64,000 nucleotides of DNA from LMUY01 sp965199555 (GTDB taxonomy: Bacteria; Pseudomonadota; Alphaproteobacteria; Acetobacterales; Acetobacteraceae): positions 1 through 64,000 of the forward strand of contig CBDASJ010000026.1 in NCBI GenBank assembly GCA_965199555.1. Direction: 5' to 3'. Position numbers and translations under genes: made by a program. The notes below the pieces were generated by a model. It was not told the origin of the DNA, searched no databases, and saw only the letters and a program-made list of their open reading frames with translations. Below, piece by piece: positions 24,120 through 32,671 of this stretch. The stretch's first letter is position 1, and every line of letters begins with the position of its first letter.

Positions 24120-24394
24120 TTGCGGACGGTCGGCCGCTGCACCCCGCCGCCCGGCGGGGCAAGCCCCTTCAACTGCATGCAGCGCCGCGTCGCGTCGATC
24201 TTGGCATACTTCAGCTGCTCGACATGGTTGATGCGGTAGGTTTCGCTGCCGGCGCTTTTCAGGATCAGGTCCTTCACCACCGGGTCGGCGTACACCTGGT
24301 CCTCGCACACCGACGGGATCGGCGCGTTCGGCGCCGTGTCGACCGTGCAGGCGGCAAGCGCCAGCAGGCCCGGCAGCCAGCCCAGCGCCTTCAT
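24116..24394 (-). CDS. Small lipoprotein, hypothetical
   Basis: 92 residues. A lipoprotein signal with lipobox LAAC (lipidated Cys near residue 16) precedes a short conserved-looking domain with two cysteines (PSVCEDQVYAD, ATRRCMQLKGL) that could form a disulfide. Start ATG 24394 overlaps the nudC stop by four bases (ATGA), indicating co-translation with nudC. Its stop shares CTAG with the convergent adaptor gene. Function unknown. Confidence 0.7.
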   Translation of the reverse strand: MKALGWLPGLLALAACTVDTAPNAPIPSVCEDQVYADPVVKDLILKSAGSETYRINHVEQLKYAKIDATRRCMQLKGLAPPGGGVQRPTVRN

Positions 24395-25293
24395 GCCTGC
24401 AACCAATCTTCGATCAGGCGGCGGGCGATGCTGTCGGCCCGCGGCAAGGCGAAGCCGTGCGCCTTGGCGTCCTTCATCTCGGCGCGGCTGAACCATCGCG
24501 CATCCGTCAACTCTTGTTCGTCCAGGATGATCTCCTCCGCCAAGCCCTCGGCATAGAAGCCCAGCATGATGCTGGCCGGGAACGGCCAGGGCTGGCTGCT
24601 ATGATACCGCACCTGCCCGACCGGCACACCCGACTCTTCCCGCACCTCGCGCGCCACCGCTTCCTCCAGGCTTTCGCCGGGTTCCACGAAGCCGGCCAGC
24701 GTGGAGTACATCACGCTGTTGGGGAAGCGCGCCGAATGGCCCAGCAGCGCCTTGTCGCCGCGCGTGACCAGCATGATCACCGCCGGGTCGGTGCGCGGGA
24801 AATGGTGGGTGGCGCATCCGGTGCAGGCCATCACGTTGCCGGCGCTGTGCGGCTCGCACGCGGCGCCGCACACGCCGCAGAAGCGGTGGCGGCTGCGCCA
24901 ATGCATCAGCCCGCGCGCATGCGCCAGGATGGCGGCATGGTCCGCCTGAAGCCCGGCGCCGATCGTGCGCAGCTCCTCGAACGCCCCCGCGCCGGCCGGC
25001 AGCAACGGCAACGGGTCCTCCATCGCGCTGAGGTCCAGCGCGAAGGTCGCCACGCCCTCGGCATTGCCCAGAAAGGCCCAGCCATGCCCTTCGGTCGCCA
25101 GCCCGGTCGGGAACACAGCGCCGGGCGTGCCGTCCGCGCCGGCGCGGAACAGGTTGCGGCCGCGCCACATTGGCACGAAACGGGTGGTGGGGTCGCCCAA
25201 CGCGTCCGCTATCCAGCCCGCATCCGTGCGGAGGTGGGACGCCCGGTCCAGCGGGCTGCCGGTGTACGGGTTGGGTTGGCGGGGCGTGATCAT
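24391..25293 (-). CDS. nudC: NAD(H) pyrophosphatase / RNA-decapping NudC
   Basis: 300 residues. The zinc ribbon is at Cys139, Cys142, Cys157 and Cys160. The Nudix box runs from about 201 to 223 (GFVEPGESLEEAVAREVREE), and the NudC-specific SQPWPFPAS is at 233-241. It hydrolyses NADH and removes NAD caps from RNA in the cytosol. The ATG at 25293 begins MITPRQ and is the only good start. Coupled to the lipoprotein gene downstream. Confidence 0.95.
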   Translation of the reverse strand: MITPRQPNPYTGSPLDRASHLRTDAGWIADALGDPTTRFVPMWRGRNLFRAGADGTPGAVFPTGLATEGHGWAFLGNAEGVATFALDLSAMEDPLPLLPAGAGAFEELRTIGAGLQADHAAILAHARGLMHWRSRHRFCGVCGAACEPHSAGNVMACTGCATHHFPRTDPAVIMLVTRGDKALLGHSARFPNSVMYSTLAGFVEPGESLEEAVAREVREESGVPVGQVRYHSSQPWPFPASIMLGFYAEGLAEEIILDEQELTDARWFSRAEMKDAKAHGFALPRADSIARRLIEDWLQA

Positions 25294-25375
25294 GCGCGGC
25301 GGACCGTCGCACGGGGCTGGACAACCGGCAACTCCGGCTGACGCGACCTTGCCCCACCCCCCTCTCCCCGTGGTA

Positions 25376-25484
25376 GGGTGCCGACGGGGAGCCGGTTGCG
25401 GACGGTCGCCTTGCCAACCCGGTCAGGTCCGGAAGGAAGCAGCCGCAGTGAGTTCCGACCGGGTCGTGGTCCGGTTCCCCACCC
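25376..25484 (+). ncRNA. ffs: Signal recognition particle RNA (small, 4.5S type)
   Basis: The nearly invariant SRP domain IV loop GGTCAGGTCCGGAAGGAAGC is at 25421-25440, with CAGCC following. Flanking arms pair in the expected hairpin: GGGTG, GGGGA and CCGG on the 5' side with CCGG, TCCCC and CACCC on the 3' side. The RNA works with Ffh in cotranslational membrane targeting. It lies directly upstream of dnaX, a common alphaproteobacterial arrangement. Ends are approximate. Confidence 0.92.
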
Positions 25485-25515
25485 TTCCCTTTCCGCAGGA
25501 GGCCTGGCGCCGCTG

Positions 25516-27354
25516 ATGTCTGGCCTGTTCGGAGATGCGGTAGAGGATGCCGCGCAGGACGGATCCCCGCCGCCGGCCGAAGGCGCCGGGCTGTTCGGCG
25601 ATGCCCCGCCGCAGGCCGCCAAGGCCGTTCCCTACCGCGTGCTGGCGCGGAAGTACCGGCCCACCCGGTTCGAGGACCTGATCGGCCAGGACGTCATGGT
25701 GCGCACGCTGCGCAACGCCTTCGCGTTGAACCGCATCGCCCATGCCTTCATGCTCACCGGCGTGCGCGGCGTCGGCAAGACCACCACGGCCCGCATCATC
25801 GCCCGCGCGCTGAACTGCGTCGGGCCAGATGGGCAAGGCGGCCCGACCGCCACCCCGTGCGGCGTGTGCCCCAACTGCACCGCCATCCTGGCCGACCGCC
25901 ACCCGGACGTGATCGAGATGGACGCCGCCACCCGCAACAAGGTGGACGACGCCCGCGAGATCATCGAGGCGGTGCGCTACAAGCCGCTGCAAGCGCGCAC
26001 CAAGGTCTTCATCCTCGACGAGGTGCACATGCTGACCACCCAGGCCTTCAACGCCCTGTTGAAGACGCTGGAAGAGCCACCGCCGCACATCACCTTCATC
26101 TTTGCCACCACCGAAATCCGCAAGGTGCCGATCACGGTGCTGTCGCGCTGCCAGCGCTTCGACCTGCGCCGCATTTCCGCGGCGGAACTGGCCGGGCTGT
26201 TCACCCGCGTCGCCGCGGCGGAACAGGTGGCCGTGGCCCCGGCCGCCACCGAGCTGATCGCGCGGGCCGCCGATGGCTCCGCCCGCGACGGGCTGAGCCT
26301 GCTGGACCAGGCCATCGCCCGCATGGAAGGCGCGGAGGTCACCGCCGCCGAAGTGGGCGACATGCTGGGCCTGGCCGACCGCCAGTTGGTGTTCGACCTG
26401 ATGGAGGCGGTGGCCGCCGGGGACGTCCGCACCGCGCTGGAGATCACCGACCGCGCGCACGCCTTCGGTGCCGATCTGGGCACCGTGCTGACCGATTTGG
26501 TTGAGTTGGTGCACATGCTGACACGGCTGCGCTCCGTGCCCGAACTGCGCGACGGCCTGGCGCTGCCCGAAGCGGAACGGACCCGCGGCGCGGCGTTGGC
26601 GGACCGGCTTTCGGTGCCCGTGCTCGGCCGCGCCTGGCAGATGCTGCTGAAAGGTCTGGCGGAGGTGGACTCGGCGCCGGACCGCCGGGCGGCCGGGGAG
26701 ATGGTGCTGATCCGCCTGTGCCACCTGGCCGACGTGCCGCCGCCGGGCGAGTTGGTGCGGCGGCTGACCGCGGACGGCGCCCCGCCCAGGCCGCCACCGT
26801 CGCCCGGCCCGTCCGGCGGCGGCGGGCGGGCGGTGGCAAGCGGCGGCGGCGCGATGGCCGCGCGGGCGCCGGTGGAAGCGGCCGAGGCCGCACCGCGCGT
26901 GACGAGCTTCCGCGACGTGGTGGCGCTGTGTTCCGGCCGCGACCCGACCCTGCACAGCCATCTGCGCCATTCCGTGCACCTGGTCCGCTTCGCACCCGGC
27001 GTGCTGGATCTACGGCCGGAGCCGGTGGCGCCGCGCGACCTGGCGCCGCGGCTGGCCGCGTTGCTGCTGGCGGCGACCGGCACGCGCTGGACCATCGCGC
27101 TGTCCACCGCGCCGGGCGAGCCGACCCTTGGCGAGCAAGGCGAGGCCGCCGAAGCGGCACGGCGCCACGCCGCGGCCGACCACCCGCTGGTGCAGGCCAT
27201 CCTGGCGGCGTTTCCCGGCGCCACGATCGGCAAGGTGCAGGACAGCTCGATCGACGATTACGGCCTGCCCGCCGCCCCGATCCCGTTGGGCGAGCCCGAC
27301 ATGCCCGATTTCGCCCCGCCGGACGCCGAGCCGGCCGATACCATGGAGGAATAG
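25516..27354 (+). CDS. dnaX: DNA polymerase III subunits gamma and tau
   Basis: 612 residues. Clamp-loader ATPase: Walker A GVRGVGKTT (82-90), zinc module Cys101, Cys115, Cys118, Cys121, Walker B VFILDEV (164-170), then LLKTLEEPPPH and SRCQRFDLRR with its arginine finger. A Gly/Pro-rich linker (about 420-455) leads to the tau C-terminal domain. The ATG at 25516 is preceded by AGGAGG; translating from further upstream would read through the SRP RNA. No obvious gamma frameshift signal was seen. Confidence 0.95.
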   Translation: MSGLFGDAVEDAAQDGSPPPAEGAGLFGDAPPQAAKAVPYRVLARKYRPTRFEDLIGQDVMVRTLRNAFALNRIAHAFMLTGVRGVGKTTTARIIARALNCVGPDGQGGPTATPCGVCPNCTAILADRHPDVIEMDAATRNKVDDAREIIEAVRYKPLQARTKVFILDEVHMLTTQAFNALLKTLEEPPPHITFIFATTEIRKVPITVLSRCQRFDLRRISAAELAGLFTRVAAAEQVAVAPAATELIARAADGSARDGLSLLDQAIARMEGAEVTAAEVGDMLGLADRQLVFDLMEAVAAGDVRTALEITDRAHAFGADLGTVLTDLVELVHMLTRLRSVPELRDGLALPEAERTRGAALADRLSVPVLGRAWQMLLKGLAEVDSAPDRRAAGEMVLIRLCHLADVPPPGELVRRLTADGAPPRPPPSPGPSGGGGRAVASGGGAMAARAPVEAAEAAPRVTSFRDVVALCSGRDPTLHSHLRHSVHLVRFAPGVLDLRPEPVAPRDLAPRLAALLLAATGTRWTIALSTAPGEPTLGEQGEAAEAARRHAAADHPLVQAILAAFPGATIGKVQDSSIDDYGLPAAPIPLGEPDMPDFAPPDAEPADTMEE

Positions 27355-27357
27355 CGA

Positions 27358-27681
27358 ATGAAGAACCTCGCCGGCCTGATGAAGCAGGCCAGCCAGATGC
27401 AGTCCAAGATGGCGGAGATGCAGGCCAAGCTGGAAGCGCTGGAGATCGAAGGCAGCTCCGGTGCCGGCATGGTGCACGTGACGCTTTCGGGCAAGGGCGA
27501 CCTCAAGCGGGTCAAGCTGGACCCCAAGCTGCTGGACCCGGCGGAAGCCGAAATGGTGGAGGACCTGCTGGTCGCCGCCCATGCCGACGCGCGCCGCAAG
27601 CTGGAAGCCCAGACCGCCGAGGAAATGGAGAAAGTCACCGGCGGCATGTCCCTCCCCGGCGGCCTGAAACTGCCATTCTAA
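27358..27681 (+). CDS. ybaB: YbaB/EbfC nucleoid-associated protein
   Basis: 107 residues. MKNLAGLMKQASQMQSKMAEMQAKLE and VTLSGKGDLKRVKLDPKLL are the standard YbaB motifs of the homodimeric tweezer-like DNA-binding protein. It begins four bases after dnaX, the conserved dnaX-ybaB pair; recR, usual as the third gene, is not there, and a repeat element follows instead. Confidence 0.94.
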   Translation: MKNLAGLMKQASQMQSKMAEMQAKLEALEIEGSSGAGMVHVTLSGKGDLKRVKLDPKLLDPAEAEMVEDLLVAAHADARRKLEAQTAEEMEKVTGGMSLPGGLKLPF

Positions 27682-27737
27682 CCCTCACTCCCAGCAGCAA
27701 AAGGCCCTCTCCCCCTGGGAGAGGGCTGGGTGAGGGT
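27681..27737. repeat. CCCTCTCCC-type hairpin repeat after ybaB
   Basis: Inner stem GCCCTCTCC/GGAGAGGGC (27704-27726) is enclosed by ACCCTCA (27681-27687) and TGAGGGT (27731-27737), which are also complementary. It starts on the last base of the ybaB stop and ends ten bases before the probable TTG start of the GH5 gene. Confidence 0.65.
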
Positions 27738-27746
27738 CTCGCCCGC

Positions 27747-28769
27747 TTGCTCCTGCCCTGCCTATTCCTCGCCACCGCAGCCGCACCTCCGCCCCGCCTC
27801 GCCCTGCTCGGCGTCAACCTTGCTGCCGCGGAATTCGGCATCGACGACATGGAGCACGGCCACGTCCATATCGGCCGCTACGGCGCCGACTACGTTTATC
27901 CCACCCACGCCGAGCTGGACGATTTGGCAGCCGCCGGGCTGAACGTCGCGCGGGTGCCGTTCTCGTGGGAGCGCATGCAGCCCGCGCCGGACGGACCGCT
28001 GGACCGGGAGCAGCTCGCCCTCATGGACGACCTAGTCGCGTATGCCGCCCGGCGCGGCATCACCGTAATCATCGACCCGCATAATTATGGCTACGGCTAC
28101 GGCCATCTGGTCGGCTCGCCCGAAACCCCGGCCGGCACGTTCGCGGATTTCTGGCACCGCATGGCCGGGCATTACCGCCGGAGCCCGAACGTGATCTTCG
28201 GCCTGATGAACGAACCGCACGAACAAACGCCGGCGCAATGGCTCGGCCCCGCCAACGCCGCCATTGCCGCGATCCGCGCGGCCGGTGCCCGGCAGGAAAT
28301 CCTCGTGCCGGGCACCTTCCATACCAATGGCGAGTCCTGGGTGTCGCAAGGCAATGCGGCACAGTTCGCCGACAGAGTCGTCGATCCACTGCGGCGGGTG
28401 GTGTTCGAGATCCACCAGTACAACGACGCGGACCAAAGTGGCGCCAGCACGGTCCCCGCCTCACCGACGATCGGTGCGGAGCGGCTGGCCGCCGTGACGG
28501 CCTGGGCGGAGGCAACCGGGCAGCGCCTGTTCCTGGGTGAGTTCGGCGCCGGCCCGGATGCCGCTAGTTTGCAAGCGATGACCAACCAACTCGCCTTCAT
28601 GCAGGCGCACGCGCGCGTGTGGCAGGGTGGCACTGCCTGGGCCGGCGGCCCGTGGTGGCCTCCGGGCAATCCCTGGGCGTTGGACAATGTGGGCGGCGTG
28701 CCCGTGGCGCAGGTCCGCGTGCTGCAGAAAGCGCGGGGGGTCGCGACGCGGTCCGAACCGGATCATTGA
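27747..28769 (+). CDS. Secreted glycoside hydrolase family 5 enzyme (cellulase-like)
   Basis: About 340 residues from a TTG start that opens a signal peptide (LLLPCLFLATAA). It shows the GH5 barrel with both catalytic glutamates: the acid/base Glu156 in FGLMNEPHE and the nucleophile Glu265 in FLGEFGAG, plus VARVPFSWERM and EIHQYNDAD. It would hydrolyse a beta-1,4-linked polysaccharide such as cellulose, but GH5 specificity varies. No ATG or GTG exists near the signal peptide; GAGGG from the preceding repeat lies about ten bases upstream of the TTG and may serve as ribosome site. Confidence 0.82.
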   Translation: MLLPCLFLATAAAPPPRLALLGVNLAAAEFGIDDMEHGHVHIGRYGADYVYPTHAELDDLAAAGLNVARVPFSWERMQPAPDGPLDREQLALMDDLVAYAARRGITVIIDPHNYGYGYGHLVGSPETPAGTFADFWHRMAGHYRRSPNVIFGLMNEPHEQTPAQWLGPANAAIAAIRAAGARQEILVPGTFHTNGESWVSQGNAAQFADRVVDPLRRVVFEIHQYNDADQSGASTVPASPTIGAERLAAVTAWAEATGQRLFLGEFGAGPDAASLQAMTNQLAFMQAHARVWQGGTAWAGGPWWPPGNPWALDNVGGVPVAQVRVLQKARGVATRSEPDH

Positions 28770-28780
28770 ACCGGCAGCGT

Positions 28781-29224
28781 TCAAATGTCTTCGGTAAAAA
28801 TCTCGACCGTTACCGTGAACAGCGGGATCGACGGCCATGCCGCGCGCGTCGTAGCCATCGTTTCGCCCGATCCCATGGCGATCGAGAACGCCCGCCCACT
28901 CGCATCCTTGAATTGATGCGCGTGTGCTTCCCACTCGCAGCAGTATCGCTCCAACTGGCCTAGCCCGACGGCCTTGCCGAGATAAGCCTCGGTCGATGCC
29001 GCGGATCGGCCACTCACCTGGTAGGTTGCCTGCAACGGCTTGCCTTGCCGGTCCGGCAGATATTGGCAGCCGATAAACCTCAACTGCTCGGGCTTGTGGT
29101 GCATCTGCGCCAGGAAATCCCCGCACCGCGGCGACGCCCGCGCGGACGACGGGCCGGGCGATGACACGAGCAAGGCACAAAACAGCGCAATGGCCGCTGC
29201 AAACACCGCAGGATGCCGAGGCAC
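28781..29224 (-). CDS. Small secreted protein, DUF4952-like
   Basis: 147 residues from a GTG start just after the mrp stop. A signal peptide (to about residue 28) leads to a compact domain with four cysteines: RCGDFLAQMHHKPEQLRFIGC, YLPDRQGKPLQATYQVSG and YCCEWEAHA. The CGDFL...LRFIGC...QGKPL pattern resembles DUF4952 proteins; this is from memory of the family and only moderately sure. The longer open frame upstream overlaps mrp and is not used. Confidence 0.6.
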   Translation of the reverse strand: MPRHPAVFAAAIALFCALLVSSPGPSSARASPRCGDFLAQMHHKPEQLRFIGCQYLPDRQGKPLQATYQVSGRSAASTEAYLGKAVGLGQLERYCCEWEAHAHQFKDASGRAFSIAMGSGETMATTRAAWPSIPLFTVTVEIFTEDI

Positions 29225-29228
29225 TCGG

Positions 29229-30323
29229 CTAATCCATGACGATCCGCGGGCCTGCGGCAACCGGCGTGGCCAGCTTGTCCCAAACCCGCGCCGCCAGCGC
29301 CGTATAGGCCTGCCCGGCCACGCCGCGGGGGGACGCGGCCACAATCGGGGTGCCGGCGTCGCCGCTTTCGCGGATGTCCAGCAGCAACGGGATCTCACCC
29401 AGGAAATCCACGCCCAGCCGCGCCGCTTCCTGCCGGGCACCGCCATGGCCGAACAGCTCCGCCCGATGGCCGCAAGCCGGGCAGCAGAAGAAGCTCATGT
29501 TTTCCACCAGGCCCAGCACCGGCACCTGCGTCTTTTCGAACATGCGCACGCCGCGCCGCGCGTCCATCAGCGCCACATCCTGCGGGGTGGACACCACCAC
29601 GGCGCCGGCAAGCTTCAGCTTCTGCGCGATCGTCAACTGCGCGTCGCCGGTGCCGGGCGGCATGTCCAGCACCATCACGTCCAGCGGCCCCCATGCCACC
29701 TGGCCCAGCAACTGTTGCAACGCCCCCATGACCATGGGGCCGCGCCACACCATCGCAGTCTCCTGATCCACCAGCAGGCCGATCGACATTGCCTTCAGGC
29801 CCCAAGCCTCCACCGGCACGATACGGTCGCCGTGCAGGTCCGGCTTGCCGCGCATGCCCAGCATGGTCGGCAGGCTGGGGCCGTAGATGTCCGCGTCCAG
29901 CAGGCCGACGCGATGCCCCGCCTGTGCCAAGGCAACCGCCAGGTTCACCGCCGTGGTGGACTTGCCCACGCCGCCCTTGCCCGATGCCACCGCCAGCACG
30001 TGCCGCACGCCGGGCAGCAGCTCCGCGGGCTGCGGAGCGGCGGCAGCAGCGGGCTCCGCCCGGTGGGAGGTCAGCACCGCGGTGACGTTCAGCACGCCGG
30101 GCAACCGCGCCACCAGCACCTCCGCCCGGGCGCGCACCGCTTCCATGGCGGGGGCGGAGGAGCGGTCCGCCCGCAACGCCAAATGCACCATGCCGCCCCG
30201 CACGGTCAGGCTGTCCACCAGCCCGGCCGCCACCAGATCGCCATGGCCGGACGGCTCGGCCACCCCGCGCAACGCTTGCCGAATGGCGGCTTCCAGCTCC
30301 GAGCCCGGCGTGGTTTCGGCCAT
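29229..30323 (-). CDS. mrp: Mrp/ApbC-type iron-sulfur cluster carrier ATPase
   Basis: 364 residues. An N-terminal MIP18/DUF59-like domain (EAAIRQALRGVAEPSGHGDL) is followed by the P-loop ATPase with deviant Walker A SGKGGVGKST (114-123), DADIYGPSLPTMLG, and VLDMPPGTGDAQLT. The CXXC pair in FFCCPACGH that bridges a 4Fe-4S cluster is intact. It delivers Fe-S clusters to apoproteins in the cytosol. ATG at 30323 gives the family N-terminus. Divergent from hflK. Confidence 0.93.
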   Translation of the reverse strand: MAETTPGSELEAAIRQALRGVAEPSGHGDLVAAGLVDSLTVRGGMVHLALRADRSSAPAMEAVRARAEVLVARLPGVLNVTAVLTSHRAEPAAAAAPQPAELLPGVRHVLAVASGKGGVGKSTTAVNLAVALAQAGHRVGLLDADIYGPSLPTMLGMRGKPDLHGDRIVPVEAWGLKAMSIGLLVDQETAMVWRGPMVMGALQQLLGQVAWGPLDVMVLDMPPGTGDAQLTIAQKLKLAGAVVVSTPQDVALMDARRGVRMFEKTQVPVLGLVENMSFFCCPACGHRAELFGHGGARQEAARLGVDFLGEIPLLLDIRESGDAGTPIVAASPRGVAGQAYTALAARVWDKLATPVAAGPRIVMD

Positions 30324-30455
30324 GCGCTTGCAAACCCCTGGTGCGTCGTCATTATGCGCGCCAGCCCGTATCGGACCTGGCCGTGCCGGGGGATATGGCG
30401 CGCGGATGCTGCGATGCAAACGCCGTCCGGCCAACCGATGAGGAGCGTGGCAGCA

Positions 30456-31694
30456 ATGCCTTGGAATTCTGGCGACAACAACGACCCGACGCCCGGGCCG
30501 TGGGGTGCGCCCGGCGACGGCAACAAGCGACCGCGCAACGACGGCAACAAGGACCGTGGCCCCTGGGGCGGCGGCAATGGCGGGCGCCCTGGCGGACCGC
30601 CGGGCAATCTGCCGGATTTGGACCAGCTGATCGCCCGTGCCAATGCGACGTTGCGCGGCTTCCTGCCCGGCGGCGGCGGACGGCCCGGCCTGTCGCGCAA
30701 CGGCAGCCGCGGCCTGGTGCTGCTGGTGCTGCTGGTGATCGCCGTTTGGCTGGCGTCCGGCTTCTACCGCGTGCAGCCGGACGAGCAGGGCGTGGTGCTG
30801 CGCTTCGGCGCCTTCAACCGAACCTCGCTGCCCGGCCTGAACTATCACATCCCCTGGCCAGTCGAGGCGGCGCTGACGCCCTCCGTCACTCGCATCAACC
30901 GGGTTGAGGTTGGCTTCACCCAATCCTCGGGCGCCGGCACCTCGCGCATGACGTCCCGCGGCCTGGTCAACGATCCGGTGTCCCGTGACCAGACCATCCC
31001 GGCCGAAAGCCTGATGCTGACGGGCGACGAAAACATCATCGACATCGATTTCGCCGTATTCTGGCGGGTGCGCGACGCCGGCAACTACCTGTTCAACACA
31101 CGCCATCCCGACGACACGGTGAAGCAGGTGGCGGAAAGCGTGATGCGGGAGGTGATCGGCCGCACCCCGATCCAGCCGGCGCTGACCGAAGCGCGCGCCC
31201 AAATCGAGACGGACGTGCGCTCGGGCATGCAGGCCATCCTGGACCAATACAAGGCCGGCGTGGAGGTGACGCAGGTGCAGTTGCAGAAGGTCGACCCACC
31301 CGGCGAGGTGATCGAAAGCTTCCGCGACGTGCAGCGCGCCAATACGGACGCCGACCGCATGCGCAACGAGGCGGAAAGCTACCGCAACGACATCGTGCCC
31401 CGCGCCCGCGGTGACGCCGCCGCCATCACCGCCACGGCGGACGGCGCCCGGCAAGCGGCGATCGCCGAGGCTGGCGGCCAGGCACAGCGCTTCGACAGCG
31501 TTTACTCCGCCTACCAGGCTGCCAAGGACGTGACGTTGCGCCGCCTGTACATCGAAACCATGCAAGCCCTGGTGTCGCACACGCCCACCACGGTACTGGA
31601 TGCCGGGGTGAAGACGCCGCTGCCGCTGTTCAACGTGGGCGGCCCGACGGCGCCACCCGCGGCAGCGGCCGCCGCAACGGGAACGCCGCAATAA
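30456..31694 (+). CDS. hflK: FtsH protease modulator HflK
   Basis: 412 residues. A Gly/Pro/Asn-rich cytosolic N-terminus beginning MPWNSGDNND leads to one membrane helix (about 86-102) and a periplasmic SPFH/band-7 domain (YRVQPDEQGVVLRFGAF, LMLTGDENIIDIDFAVFWRV), then a long helical region. With HflC it forms a cage that encloses and restrains FtsH. The ATG at 30456 is the family start; MRSVAAMPW from 30438 is an alternative. Overlaps hflC (TAATG). Confidence 0.94.
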   Translation: MPWNSGDNNDPTPGPWGAPGDGNKRPRNDGNKDRGPWGGGNGGRPGGPPGNLPDLDQLIARANATLRGFLPGGGGRPGLSRNGSRGLVLLVLLVIAVWLASGFYRVQPDEQGVVLRFGAFNRTSLPGLNYHIPWPVEAALTPSVTRINRVEVGFTQSSGAGTSRMTSRGLVNDPVSRDQTIPAESLMLTGDENIIDIDFAVFWRVRDAGNYLFNTRHPDDTVKQVAESVMREVIGRTPIQPALTEARAQIETDVRSGMQAILDQYKAGVEVTQVQLQKVDPPGEVIESFRDVQRANTDADRMRNEAESYRNDIVPRARGDAAAITATADGARQAAIAEAGGQAQRFDSVYSAYQAAKDVTLRRLYIETMQALVSHTPTTVLDAGVKTPLPLFNVGGPTAPPAAAAAATGTPQ

Positions 31695-32566
31695 TGCGCA
31701 ACATCGTCCTTGGCGTGGTCGTGCTGGTGCTGCTCGCCACCGGTGCGTCTGCCTTGTTCACCGTGGACCAAACGGAGCAGGTGCTGATCACCCAGTTCGG
31801 CCAGCCGATCCGCGTGATCACGGAGCCTGGGCTGCACGTCAAGATTCCGTTCATCCAAACCGTGATCAGCTTCGACCGCCGGCTGTTGGATTATTCGACG
31901 CCGGGCGAGGAGGTGATCCTGAGCGACCAGCGCCGCCTGATCGTCGACAGCTTCACCCGGTTCCACATCACCGACCCGCTGCAATACTTCCAGGCGGTGG
32001 GCGCGCAGGAGGATGCCATCCGCGCGCGGCTGAACTCGGTCGTCACCTCCGCCCTGCGCCGTGTGCTGGGCAATGAAAGCCTGCTGGCCGTGCTGTCGAC
32101 CAATCGCGGCCACATCATGGGGCTGATCCGCGACCAGGTGAACCGAGAAATGAACGGCTTCGGCGTAGCGATCGAGGACGTGCGCATCCGCCGGGCCGAC
32201 CTGCCGGAAGGCAACACCCAGGCGATCCTGAACCGCATGAAGTCCGAGCGGCAGCGCGCGGCGAGCCAGGCGCGCGCCGAGGGTGCCGAAGCGTCCGCCA
32301 AGATCCGCGCCGATGCCGAGCGGGACCGTACCGTGCTGCTGGCGGACGCCCGGGCTACGGCGGACAAGCTGCGCGGCCAGGGTGAGGCGGCGGCGATCGC
32401 CCTCAGCGCCGCGGCATTCGGACGCGACCCGCAGTTCTTCACGATCTGGCGCACCCTGCAGGCGTATCGGGACGGCTTCGCCGGTGGCCAGTCGCGCATG
32501 GTGGTGTCCACCGACGATGATTTCTTTAAGATGATGCGGACGGCGCCCGCCGCGCCGGCACAATAA
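31694..32566 (+). CDS. hflC: FtsH protease modulator HflC
   Basis: 290 residues. One N-terminal membrane helix (about 3-21) and an SPFH domain (TEQVLITQFGQPIRVITEPGLHVKIPF, VILSDQRRLIVDSFTRFHI), followed by the helix ERQRAASQARAEGAEASAKIRADAER typical of HflC. Coupled to hflK by one-base overlap. Acts in the inner membrane with HflK and FtsH. A DegP-type protease gene follows 105 bases later, a frequent quality-control grouping. Confidence 0.95.
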   Translation: MRNIVLGVVVLVLLATGASALFTVDQTEQVLITQFGQPIRVITEPGLHVKIPFIQTVISFDRRLLDYSTPGEEVILSDQRRLIVDSFTRFHITDPLQYFQAVGAQEDAIRARLNSVVTSALRRVLGNESLLAVLSTNRGHIMGLIRDQVNREMNGFGVAIEDVRIRRADLPEGNTQAILNRMKSERQRAASQARAEGAEASAKIRADAERDRTVLLADARATADKLRGQGEAAAIALSAAAFGRDPQFFTIWRTLQAYRDGFAGGQSRMVVSTDDDFFKMMRTAPAAPAQ

Positions 32567-32671
32567 GGCAGTGTGGCCATTCTCAAACTGATGCGCTTGC
32601 CCACCTGCTCTCTTGTCGCGCGAATGGCCGCGTGAGCATCATCGTTGCCAACGATTAGGGGTCCGAACCAC

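Noticed and set aside
26718..28769. 683-residue frame containing the GH5 enzyme
   Set aside because: The first 340 residues are a shadow of dnaX and ybaB; a signal peptide marks the real start near 27747.
29040..31694. 884-residue frame containing HflK
   Set aside because: Upstream half is antisense to mrp; HflK begins at MPWNSG.
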